A stretch of 64,000 bases of DNA from Portulaca oleracea. Taxonomy: Eukaryota > Streptophyta > Magnoliopsida > Caryophyllales > Portulacaceae. The translations under genes and the position numbers were made by a program. This document shows positions 34,871-45,549 of this stretch, piece by piece. The notes under the pieces are model-generated. The model saw only the letters and a program-made list of their open reading frames with translations, had not been told where the DNA came from and did not search any database. Positions within the stretch are counted from its first letter, which is position 1; every line of letters starts with the position of its first letter. Location: the NCBI GenBank assembly GCA_029582165.1, contig CM055870.1, positions 17,362,332 to 17,426,331 of the forward strand, read 5' to 3'.

Positions 34871-35684
34871 TGAAGAGCTTCGGGTTCCATACTTCTCTCT
34901 CGTCGCTTTTGCTAAGAGATCCGCCTCCACCACAACGAGCCTCGATGTACAATTCCCGGTGAAATCTGGTTATCTGAAGATAGTCTCGGTCATCCTTTGG
35001 ATGGGTTCCGAGGCTCTCTAAGGAGGCTCGTAAGTATCACCAACCCCGGAGGTCTTGGGACCGTACTTTGTACCGGGTCGTCCCGAAATGTCGTAGATAT
35101 TTGGTGACGAGGTCCGAGTGTAATCCCGGGTGAATAAAATATAAGGCAAGAGGGTTTTCTGAGCCATGCCACGATAGAGAATGAAAAGGGAGGTTTCCAG
35201 GATGGTCGCCCCCACTATGAAATCCATACCGGGCGCTACGCGTGCAAGGGGGAATTGGGAGGTGGCCAGAGTGGTGTGACACCCGCGACGTCCATGGGTC
35301 GCGCCCACGACGCTTTGAACCCAGAAACGTCGCGCTCGCGTACCCGCGCATTTTCCTCGTATTTCGCAAGGAGAATCATAATTACCTTGTATAAATATGT
35401 TGTGAAATACGAGGAGAATCATAAGGCAATTAAATCACTAAACACGTTGCGAAATATGAGGAGAATCATATTTATACAAGGAGAATCATATTTATGCAAG
35501 TTAGGGTGTCCACCCTTTGTTGATTTTGTTGCTTTTGGTTGAATATTGGGTATCCCCATCCTATGTGCCCTCCAAGCGTATTGGAGAAGAATTTTATTGT
35601 CATTGTGATTGTTGTTCTTGTTGTCTATTGGAGTTTTGTGGTGGATTTTGGAGATATTGATATAGAGGTTGTGTAGTTTTTATG
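34871..35684 (+). repeat. 5' LTR of gypsy element B, internally rearranged
   Basis: It matches 40054 onward through the GGGGGAATTGGGAGGTGGCC block. After about 35370 it carries extra direct and inverted copies of the GAGGAGAATCATA / TTGTATAAATATG segment (35372-35500). One block (about 35398-35446) is the reverse complement of the corresponding 3' LTR part (about 40645-40704). The right limit is inferred from the primer-site candidate. Confidence 0.7.
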
Positions 35685-35819
35685 ATTGGTGCCGTTGGAT
35701 ATTAGCCACAAAAGAACCCAAGCCCTCAAACACTAGCTAACTGCAAAAAACCCCCAAGCAACACAAAATTTCCCAAACACAATCCGTCCTTATCTCTCCT
35801 TTGATATGAAAGATGAAAA

Positions 35820-36780
35820 TAGTTCCAATTGAGAGGAGACAAGCTGATGCCAAAATCGTCAGGATGGGGCTATGGAGAATCGAGTTTCCTCCCTTGAAAG
35901 GACTCTTGAAGCCCTCCTGACTTAGGTGAACAACATCACCCAAAACCTCCAGGATCATCCCCGTGATGAGCGAAGGAAGCCCACTCGTAGCCCTATTCAT
36001 CCTCCTCCACTTTTGAGTCGAGTGATGATGATAGAAGGTCCCTTCGACGCCGTCGTCGGCAGGAAATAGATGTGAGGCCCCCTCGAGATGAATTCCATGA
36101 CATTAAGATTGATAGTTTGAAACTCACCGAAGTTGCATCACTTTGGTTTGATAATGTCAGGGCACAAAGGGCTAAGGAGGGTCAAACGAGAATCATCTCA
36201 TGGGCAAGGCTTAAGCAGTTGACAAATCATCGATTTTTACCCAACACTTACAAGCAGGACATTATGAGGAAGCTTTATGCCCTTACCCAGGGTACGCGAA
36301 GTGTGAGTGATTATATTTAGGAGTTTGAACAACTCCTCATCAAGAGTGATCTTCAAGAACCTGGGAAGAAAACTATGATGAGGTTCTTGAATGGGTTTGA
36401 CCCCGCCATCGCCAAGAAGATTGAAATCTAACCATACCACTCTATGAATGAGCTTTGTAGCTTGGATCTCAAGGTCGAGAGGCGAAGGAAGGAGAAGGTC
36501 GCCCCCAAGCCTTGACTAAGCCCTTCTTACCACCTTCTAGTCGCTTTCCCTACTCCGGCACTCCAAAGCCAAGTGAAACGCCAAAGTTCACACCCACCCA
36601 TAAGACCGACAAGGACAAGGGAATTGCCATGCCTTCTTCTAAGGATATTCCCTGGAGGATGGAAGGCAAGAAGTGCTTCAAATGCCAGGGGTACAGTCAC
36701 TTCTAAGCCGATTGCCCAAACCGGAGAACCTTAACCCTTCAAGAAGTCCAAGAGATTGATGATGAACTTCAAACAACATA
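35820..36780 (+). pseudogene. Gag of gypsy element B
   Basis: Retrotrans_gag landmarks are LKLTEVASLWFDNVRAQ, WARLKQL and FLPNTYKQDIMRKLYALTQG (36072-36320), with a stop at about 36318. The zinc knuckle CFKCQGYSHF is interrupted by TAA at about 36704 before ADCP. Compared with gypsy element A, the DIK-EIPEFNGSFDPDDYLE block is missing between DIKI and DSLKLTE, indicating an in-frame deletion of some 50 residues. Confidence 0.85.
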
Positions 36781-36949
36781 AGATGAGTCCGAAGTGGTTG
36801 AGGAGGAGGTTAGGAGTGAAGATGAGGACGTCGCTTCTCTATCGCCCGTGTATGGTGGTGCACTTGTTTTGAGGAGGGCTTCACATGACATGAGCCCCCT
36901 CTTGACAAAGCACAACGGGATATGATTTTTCAATCGTGATGTTTCGCAG

Positions 36950-37290
36950 GGGGTAAAGTGTGCAATCTCCTCATCGATGGGAGAAGTTTTACCAACGTTG
37001 CGTCCACTTATATGGTCGAGAAGTTTGGATTGCCTTTGTTACCTCACCCTTGGCCATACTCCCTCAAATGGCTCAATGATCAGGTTGGCATCAAGGTAAC
37101 AAAACAAGTCCTTGTGAATTTGTCTTTTGGTCCAAACTATGATGATTCTATTGTTTATGATGTCGTTTTGGTGAGTGCTTGTCATATCCTTCTGGGGCGT
37201 CCTTGGCAATTCGACAAGCTTACCGTACATAATGGGTTGAAAAACACCTATACTTTCACCCATGGGGGAAAGAGAGAGGGTTAAGCTAAT
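36950..37290 (+). pseudogene. Protease region of gypsy element B
   Basis: Residues LLIDGRSFTNVASTYMVEKFGLP correspond to the aspartic protease start, which in relatives reads IDGGSCTNVAS; here GR replaces GG and F replaces C. Downstream CHILLGRPWQFD and NTYTFTHGGKR match gypsy element A. The frame ends at 37284 and shifts into the linker 37262-37627. Confidence 0.8.
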
Positions 37291-38740
37291 ACCTTTAGCT
37301 CCATGTACTATTTTACCTCCAAAACCCGGGGTGGGAAGTGAGGAGCCCAAACACATGAACGAAACACGGGTAGAGAGAGCCATAACTAAGGGGAAGGCTG
37401 ATTTTGCCTTACTCCTCTTAGAGGCAAACAAAAGTGAGGAAAAGATGCCCTTACACCCTCTTGTTGCCCCTTTCATTGCCAAGTTTAGCGGCCTCTTCCC
37501 CGAGGATCTACCACCGGGCCTTCCACCTATTCGAGGCATTGAGCACCCGATTGATTTAATTCCCGGGGCCCCGCTTTCCAATAAAGCGGCCTATCGATGC
37601 AACCCACAAGAGACCAAAGAACTTTAACGACAAGTGGATGAACTCATTTATAGGGGCTTCGTCCGGGGAGAGTATGAGTCCTTGTTCCTTTCCGGCTCTC
37701 TTGGTTCCCAAGAAGGATGGAACCTACCAGATGTGTGTCGACAGTCAGGCTATCAACAACATCACCATCAAGTATCGATATCCCATATCAAGGCTCGATG
37801 ATATGCTCGACGAGTTGCATGGCTCTCGCATATTCTCCATGATCAACCTCCAAAGTGAGTACCATCAGATTCGAATGCGGGAAGGGGATGAGTGGAAGAC
37901 GACCTTCAAGACCAAGGAGAGGTTGTATAAGTGGCTCGTTATGCCTTTCGGCCTCTTCAACGCCCCTAACACCTTTCATACGCCTCATGAATGAAGTTTT
38001 GAAGCCCTTCATTAGCAAGTTCGTGGTTGTGTACTTCGACGATATCCTCATCTACTCTAAGTGTGAGGGCGACCATCTCTCGCACTTGGAATCTGTCTTG
38101 AAGGTCCTTCGACATCAGAAGTTATTTAGTAAGTTTGAGAAGTATGAATTCTGCACACTTCAAGTTACCTTCCTTGGCTATATTGTGTCCGACCGAGGCA
38201 TCTCGATGGATCCCTCGAAGGTGGAAGTTGTTCCTTCTTGGCCTATTCCCTCCACCCTTATGGAGGTGAGAAGCTTCCACGATCTAGCTTCTTTTTAGTG
38301 CTGGTTCATCAAAGGATTTAGCACTCTCACCGCTCCCATCACCGAGTGCATGAAGAAGGGGACTTTTGAGTGGACCAAGGCGGCGTAAGGTGCCTTTGAG
38401 AGGCTTAAGGCCAAACTTTGTGAAGCTCATGTGCTTGCCCTCCCGAACTTCTCACAGGTTTTGAGGTTGATTGCGATGCTAGTGGAGTTGATATTAGGGC
38501 CATCCAAATGCAAAACCAACGCCCCATCGTCTACTTTAGTGAGAAGCTTAGTGGATCTACGAAGAACTATTCCACCTACAATAAGGAGTTCTATATGCCC
38601 TTGTGCGTGCCCTCAATCATTGATCTCATTACTTGAGGCCCAACCAATTTGTCCTTCACTCCGATCATGAGGCCCTCAAGTACTTGAATGACCAACACAA
38701 GCTTAACACTCGCCATGCCAAGTGGCTAAACATAAGAAGG
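37291..38740 (+). pseudogene. Reverse transcriptase and RNase H of gypsy element B
   Basis: The linker LPPIRGIEHPIDLIPGAPL is typical of gypsy polyproteins before RT. RT has PCSFPALLVPKKDGTYQMCV, INNITIKYRYPISRLDDML, FSMINLQSEYHQIRM and VVYFDDILIYSK. In motif A the catalytic Asp normally at the IDL position is Asn (INL). The thumb region has LGYIVSDRGISMDPSKVE. RNase H (about 38380-38700) is fragmented. Frame changes occur near 37627, 37990 and 38298. The copy is inactive. Confidence 0.9.
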
Positions 38741-40203
38741 GGAGCGTCAATGTGGTAGTCAATGCTCTTTCTAGGAAACATGTTCTTCTTTCGGTTGTCG
38801 AAATACGAGTTCTTGGGTTTCAACTTATGCAGGAGTTCTACAAGGAGGATGAGGATTTCAAACTTCATCTTGATGGTGGCAATGGTCCTTATGTACTTCA
38901 AGAGGGGTTCCTTTTCAAGGGGAACAAGCTTTGTGTGCCCAAGTGTCCTTTGAGGAAGTTGCTCGTGAAGGAGGTTCATGGAGGTGTTCTTACCGGTCAT
39001 TTCAGCATCGACAAGACCCTCGATATACTAAGGAGCACTTCTATTGGCCAAGGATGGGAGGTGATGTACACGACGTGATTTCCAAGTGCATCCCGTGCCA
39101 TCACGCCAAGAGTCAATTCCACCAAGGACTCTATACCCCCTACCCATCCCGAATGGTCCTTTGGAAGACTTGAGCATGGATTTCATCATGGCCCTTCCCC
39201 GAACTGTGCGTGGCAAGGATGCGATATTGGTTGTGGTGGATCATTTTTCCAAGATGTCGCACTTTATCGGTTGTGAGAAAACTGATGACGCCACCCACAT
39301 CGTCAATGTTTTCTTTTAGGAAGTAGTGAGGTTGCACAACGTTATAGGGAACATCATCTCGGACCGGGACATGAAGTTTGTGAGCCATTTCTGGAGGTCC
39401 CTTTGGAAGTTACTTGGCACCAAAATCTTTTTTAGTACCTCTCACCACCCTCAAATCGACGGACAAACTGAGGTGACCAACAAGACTCTCTCTACTTTGC
39501 TTAGGGGCCTTGTGAGTAAGAGTTTGAAGGATTGGGATGTCAAGCTTTGTCATGCCGAATTTGCCTATAACCGGGCTCCCTCCTTCGCCACGGGACACTC
39601 ACCCTTTGAATCTTGCTATGGAGTGAACCCACTCACTCCCATTGAGCTCCTTCCCCTTCCATTAAATTAGAGAGCAAGTTTTGAGGCTAGTGAGAAGGCC
39701 ACATAAGTTCAAAAGTTCCATCGGCAAATCCAAGACAAGATCGAGAAAACCAATGAGATTTACAAAGCCCGAGCAAACAAGTATCGCTAGGGCATCACCT
39801 TCAAGCCAAAGGACTTGGTTTGGCTCCATTTGAGGAAGGAATGGTTTCCATCATGGAGGAAAAACAAGCTCATGCCACGGAGTGATGACGAGTTCAAGGT
39901 TTTGGAGAAGGTGAATGACAACGCCTACAAACTCGATCTCCAAGGGGATATGGGAGTCTCCTCCACTTTCAACATCGGCGATCTCTCACCATGCATAGAG
40001 GACGACGAGCCCGATGAGGATTTGAGGGCAAATCCTTTTCAACAAGGGGAGGATGAAGAGTTTCGGGATCCCTACTCCTGTCTCGTCATTTTTGCCAAGA
40101 GATCCACCTCTACCACAACGAGCCTCGAGGTACAATTCCTGGTGAATATCGGTTATTTGAAGATAGTCTCGGTCATCCTTTGGATAGGTTCTGAGGCCCT
40201 CTA
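38722..40203 (+). pseudogene. Integrase of gypsy element B, ending inside the 3' LTR
   Basis: The HHCC region has VHGGVLTGHFSIDKTLD and, in another frame, [12 protein letters not shown]. The core has [61 protein letters not shown] and FAYNRAPSFATGHSPFE, so all three residues of the DDE triad can be placed. The C-terminal barrel (39815 on) has [19 protein letters not shown] and [16 protein letters not shown], then runs through the polypurine tract into LTR sequence to a stop at 40202-40204. Stops lie at about 39171, 39317 and 39668. Confidence 0.9.
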
Positions 40204-40740
40204 AGGAGACTCGTGAGTATCACCGACCCCAAAGGCCTTGGTACCGTACTTTATATTGGTTTGTCCCGAGATGACGTAGATATTTGGTGACGGGGTTTGG
40301 GTGTGATCTTGGGTGAATAAAACACAAGGCTAGAGCGTTTCCCAAGCTGTGCCACGCTGGAGAATGCAAAGGGAGGTTGCCAGGATGGTCACCTCCGCTA
40401 CGAAATCCGTAGCGGGCGCTACGCGTGCAAGGGGGAATTGGGAGGTGGCCAGAGTAGTGTGACAGTCGCGACGTCCAGGGGTCGTGCCTGTGACGCTTTG
40501 AACCCACAAACGTCGCACCTGCGATGTCAGCTGTCGCGCCCGCGTACCCGCACATTTTCGCTTTCGTCTTGTTCACTCCCCAAAGGCGTCGCGCCCACGA
40601 CGACCACCGTCTCGCCTAATTTTACACATTTTCTTCGGCTTAAACAACTGCGTTTAGTGACTTAATTGCCTTGTATAAATATGATTTTCCTCGTATTTCA
40701 CAACAGACTTTGATGATTAATGTTAATAAAAAGCTAAGGT
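40054..40740 (+). repeat. 3' LTR of gypsy element B
   Basis: It starts TGAAGAGTTTCGGG after the polypurine tract. It contains GTCGCG/CGCGAC-rich DNA (40465-40615), a TATA-like TTGTATAAATATG at 40671-40683 and a GTTTAGTGACTTAATTGCC block. The right end is not certain. Confidence 0.75.
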
Positions 40741-41623
40741 TGCTCCCTAATCTTTCCCTCAAATCTTGTTTTTACTTTATCCATTGTAAATGGTGGTGTC
40801 AGCAAGTTATTCCTTTGTTGATTAGTGGCATATTATCCTTTATCTAATAATGATGGGGTGATAGGTTTTGGGGGTGGATCATCGTTTAGCCAAAATCATA
40901 TCCAAGGGTTTATGGGTGTTCAAGCTTCTTATTAGTTGGTTTTGGGTTGTTAATCACATTATTGCTATCTCAATCAAGGAATCAAGAAATTATATCATCC
41001 ATCAACTCCACATCCATTGTCAAGCAAGGAGGTTCTTTATTTTCTTCAATCCATTGCTCCTCAACCCAAGCTATTGACTTTCCATAATGCCCATACGCTC
41101 CAAATTTTGTAGTTAAATACATTACATGTGGCAACAATTTTTTTTTTGTTGCAATTGACATAGATTGGGCAACAATTTAAAGAAAAATGGTAGCCAAATT
41201 TTACTAAGGCAACAAAAAGTTTTGGTTGCCTACCACAACTAACTTGTGCAACTATTTTTACTAATTTGTAGCCCGAACTTTGTACTTCGAGGATAAAACT
41301 ACCACATCATGACAATTTATTTTTGTAGCACTATGTTAATCGACTACAAAAATTGGACTAGGGTGTGTAAGATTAATGGGTAAAAACGGTTGAGTAAAAG
41401 TTAAATTTTGGTAATCTTTGGTAATCTTTGGTAAATTTTGGTAACCTTTGGCAAATTTATGCTAATATATCAAAATAATTTTTTTTATTTTTTAACTTTA
41501 GAAATTTTTGATAATTTTTGATAAATTTAGGCAAAAACTGGTAAATTTGGTAAATTGAATTTACCACGTAATTTGACAGGCCCACAGCTTTTTTTATTGC
41601 CCAAAATAACTTTTCTTGTTGTG

Positions 41624-41666
<43 letters not shown>

Positions 41667-42948
41667 CATGTTTACCGGCTCATCAACTATTATAAGATCT
41701 TTATTAGCTTCAGTTGAGTCATGTTCGTTTATATTGATCTTATGAATATATTTATGTTTTTCAATTATTGTGTTAGAAATTAAATATTAAAGTGATGCGA
41801 ACTTTAGTCTTAGAATAGGAGATGTCTTTTGTCATGGTTGTGTTCTTTTCATTGGTATATAGAAGCAGGGTAAAATAAGTTTAGGTGGATTTGAGTATAT
41901 TTGACTAGGTTTAAGTATAAATAAGCAAAAATAAATAATGGATATTTCTATAAATAGATAATGTTAGATAGAAATAAATAAATTGAGTAAGAACAGGTAA
42001 AGTTCGACCGTGAATTGTTTGTCCTACAAAACATAGACCGGGTTAGGCAGGCCGGGGGTGTCCACGGACACCGTTAGCCAAAGAAAAATTTGTGATTCTC
42101 TAATATTATTCAAAAGAAATTTTTTAATTTGACCAAGTGGGCACTGTAAAAAAAAAAAAGTCTCAAAAAATAATAAGGGTGTCCATTTTTAGCAGCAACC
42201 CAGAAACCCTAAAATATTACAGTACTAAATTATTTTTTATCAACAAAAAGTATAAGCCAATGAATTGGGTAATTGACTATCATTTAAGATATAAATATTT
42301 AGTTATTGTGAAATTTCAATTTATTTGGGGGGTATATATATATGATGATGTGAAATTTTGTTAAGCTTGTAAATATATCATTTGATATTTTTTTATTATT
42401 ATTTATATAAATTTTATTATTTTATTTTTCAAAAATGCTTATGTAATAACAAGTATATAGCACATCCCTAAATTGAATGTCCGGATCCGCCACTGCTATA
42501 AAATACTCCTTTCGGTCTCCGTCCCTTTATAAATGTCAAAATCTCTAACTTTACAAATCCAATGATCATTGGAAATGGAGTAAAAAATTTGTTCAAGGAC
42601 AAATCAAGGTTGTTAAAATCGGGATCCTAACTCGAATCCATGAAGTAATTAGGATCGGAATTAACCCATGTAGGATCGTGGATCGTGTGTAGATATATAG
42701 TAGAATTGTATCGATTAATAACTATGGGACAAATATATTCTTCCACTAATTTCGATGTTAAGTGAAGAATAACCGAGAATTTTAAAAGTTAATATAAAAC
42801 ACACATTCATTAATTAAGGATAATTTGGATATTTTAATCATTGCCAAATATAAAATTGACAAATTAAAAAAAAAAGGTAATTAGGAAAATTGAAACTCAT
42901 TAAAGGCCAAATGGAGTATGAAATAACATAGCTTATCCGATAAAAATC
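40741..42948. other. Intergenic DNA, no gene seen
   Basis: May include the rest of the gypsy B 3' LTR. At 41395-41460 short tandem GGTAATCTTT/GGTAAATTTT words repeat. (ATT)n lies at 41628-41664. A GGCAACAA-rich patch lies at 41130-41250. A TCCGTCCC-containing fragment near 42508-42530 could be a decayed MITE end. Confidence 0.5.
41628..41664. repeat. (ATT)n microsatellite
   Basis: About 12 units of ATT. Confidence 0.95.
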
Positions 42949-44010
42949 GAACTAATTAGTTTTTCACCCATTGAGGTCGTGTGAAAGTAGGATTTTAGCC
43001 CTAAGGTTTTAAAAATTAGTTTGATCCTACCTTAAGTTTGAATCAACTAATGATTAACCCACCTAACCTTTGTATTAAATATTAAATACAACCTTTTCAG
43101 ATCAAATTATAAATAAAATTAATATCAATGGACAAAATTGCCCTTAACATAAAATTTCTACAGCAAGAGAAACGTAACTTGAACATGAAGGAGGCGGCAA
43201 CACACAATGAAATTAACTGATTAATTTTTTGGAGGGGTAAAGTTGTCATTTCATTTTTTAATTAGGGTTATTTTAGACTTTTCATTAGGGGAGGGCATGG
43301 ATCGGTTAACCGATCCGATCATAAATTCGGATCGGTTAACCGTATATTCGGATAGTTAAAACCATGATCCGTATCCGATCCGAAAGTTTCGATTAACCGA
43401 ATTGTCGAATAATAAAATTTGCGATCTCTATCAAATCCGAAAGTCTCGGTTAACCGAATTTCGGATCGGATAACTGTATATTCACGAATTATAAAGCACT
43501 CGTACAATAATACTTATTGTCCTTCTTACCTTAATGGGTTCAAAATGCTAAACTTTATGTATTTTGTTACATTGCTAGTTTTCTACGCTAATGACTACTA
43601 ATTTACCACAAAAAAAAACATTTGAAGGTTAAAGGTTGAAAATTAATTATTTTCGGATTTTCGGATAACCGATAGATTGTCCGAATTTTTCAATCTTCGA
43701 TCCGTATCTGATCCATGATCCGGGGAAACAACTTGAATCGGTTAACCGATCTCCCAACTTCAAAAATTATCCGCTAACTATCCATTTTTTCGGATCAGAT
43801 AATCGAATTTTTGGATCGGATCGCGGATTACGGATTTTTTGCCCACCCCTACTTTTCACACCATCCTATAGGGATAAAATTGTCATTCGCCACAAAAGGA
43901 GTAAAATAATAAAAGATCCAAACTTCAAGTAAGATAAACCTAATTTCCCAAATCTTGGGGGTAAATTTCCACTTTCATTAAATTTCAATGGGTAAAATCC
44001 TAATTTGCTC
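42949..44010. mobile_element. MULE-like short element, copy 2, with nested hAT MITE
   Basis: Flanked by a 10-bp duplication GATAAAAATC (42939-42948 and 44011-44020). The ends GAACTAATTAG...CACCCATTGAGG and, inverted, GAGCAAATTAGG...TACCCATTGAAA are terminal inverted repeats. The same ends occur at 20414. Subtracting the nested element and its duplication leaves about 0.49 kb with no transposase. A 10-bp duplication and long TIRs fit the Mutator superfamily; assignment rests on these structural features only. Confidence 0.8.
43285..43850. mobile_element. hAT-type MITE with 8-bp target duplication
   Basis: 566 bp, flanked by ACTTTTCA on both sides (43277-43284 and 43851-43858). Ends are AGGGGAGGGCA and, inverted, AGGGGTGGGCAAA, the common hAT end form. 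The interior is crowded with GGATCGG, CGGTTAACCGA and ATCCGAA words in both orientations, like hAT subterminal binding repeats. The related element at 20414 has the uninterrupted target, GTTAGACTTTTCATACC when inverted (20564-20580). Confidence 0.9.
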
Positions 44011-45549
44011 GATAAAAATCTAATACAGGAATTACTGAATTTCATGCAGTTATTGGTTGATCAATGGTCTATTTGAGGGTGTAAAACGTTTTCATTTCTT
44101 TTTACTGCCTTTATTTCCGCTGCATACCCTTGCAAAAGGAGATCTAGTTAATTATATCTTTGCCTATAAGACAGTCATTAGCTCATTATTATTGTTGGTA
44201 AATATTGTACAACTTTCACCTAAAGATAGTACTACTAATGACTCCATGATTATGATTTCAGTCGTACTAACTAAAATGAAACAATTATTGCGATTTATAT
44301 TCTATTTTTATGTATTTATTTTTTAGCTTTTTCTTTGGTACAGAGGTAATAAAAATAGACACAGTTTGGCTTTTTTTATAGCACATTTGTAATTATATAT
44401 TATTAAGCAAGACGTCTTGTGTATGGTTTCCATCAAAAGAATGTTGTGTATGGTTGGGATGAGAAAATGACAATGAACTTGTTAACATGAAAGCTCAACT
44501 ATAATAAACATTGTAAGGTGGGGGATTTAAAAACTTTCGCATGGAAATAACCCCTTACCAAAAGCCTATATAGATATTAATTAGATAGGGAAGGTTGTTC
44601 TTTATTAAAGTAGTAGGTGAGCTTTTATGCTAAAGATCAATGCTTGGTACGTATAAGTAAAAAAGTACGTTGTATGTGAAAATTGTATGATTTACGTAAG
44701 TCATATACAGAATGAGCAAGTTGGTATTTACCTACTAAAGATGTGGTGGCCTACTTTATAGCTACTTCCATCTTCCAATTTTCCTGTGAAGGTTTAATTT
44801 TTGGTGGCCCGTAGCGAAAATTTTTCACAGATGAAAATTGAAAATTGTAGTGTTGATGGATCATATTTATCACCGATAGTTAAGTGTCTATCCTTTGTCA
44901 CCAAATATGTAAAATTTAATGGGGTTGGCCTTGATATACGAGCCTAGTAAATGAGCCAAATTTACCCAGTTCAAAATATATATATATATATATATTACCT
45001 ATTATCCTAATTTGTAGAATTATTGGTAATTAGTCATGATATAGAGGCATAGTGAGTTGGCTTGTTAATCCTTCATATATAAAAGAGAGATTGAGTAGGT
45101 CTTCACTCTTTAATTTGTCCTTATTAATTCTTTCATCATAATGCCAAATGAAATTCATTTCCATTATACATTTTATAACACTTCACTAGTTAATCAATTT
45201 TGACTCATTTCTTATATACCATCAAATAGAGTAATGACCAAACTTTAGTCGACATCCCCTACAGTGGAGTCTCCTTCACGACCTCCGGAAACCATCCTGG
45301 AAAAGCTTGATCTAGCTAGCCTATACCAATTTGAATTGAATTGGACTATTCTGGGATGCTTTTATCCCGAATCTAGCTTCCAAATCTGTCTCTGGTCACG
45401 ATGTCATAATTCTCCATTTAGCAAAGGAAGAGAAACGACAATCCCGTTTTTACAAGTTGGATGTTTGGTGCGTCCATATTTCCCAGGTTCATGACCAGTA
45501 GGATGCTTTATGGAAAGTAGCAAAACCCGACTCTCCCATGTTTAGGGTC
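44011..45549. other. Intergenic DNA, no gene seen
   Basis: AT-rich, with a short (AT)n at 44979-44997. The plus frame 44057-44326 matches nothing I know. From about 45260 the sequence may already belong to the decayed LINE. Confidence 0.5.

Larger units (their letters stand above)
34871..40740 (+). mobile_element. Ty3/gypsy LTR retrotransposon B, decayed
   Basis: The 5' LTR begins TGAAGAGCTTCGGG at 34871. The 3' LTR begins TGAAGAGTTTCGGG at 40054, directly after the polypurine tract AAGGGGAGGA. The order gag, protease, RT, RNase H, integrase is Ty3/gypsy. A primer-site candidate TGGTGCCGTTGGAT starts at about 35687. Stops and frameshifts occur in every domain. The integrase frame continues into the 3' LTR, as described for CRM-lineage chromoviruses, though no chromodomain was recognised. 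Same lineage as the minus-strand element at 12340-18515. The outer right end is uncertain because the two LTRs diverge after their first ~500 bp. Confidence 0.9.

Noticed and set aside
37039..37581. 180-residue minus-strand frame across gypsy element B
   Set aside because: Antisense shadow of the protease-RT linker; no recognised domain.
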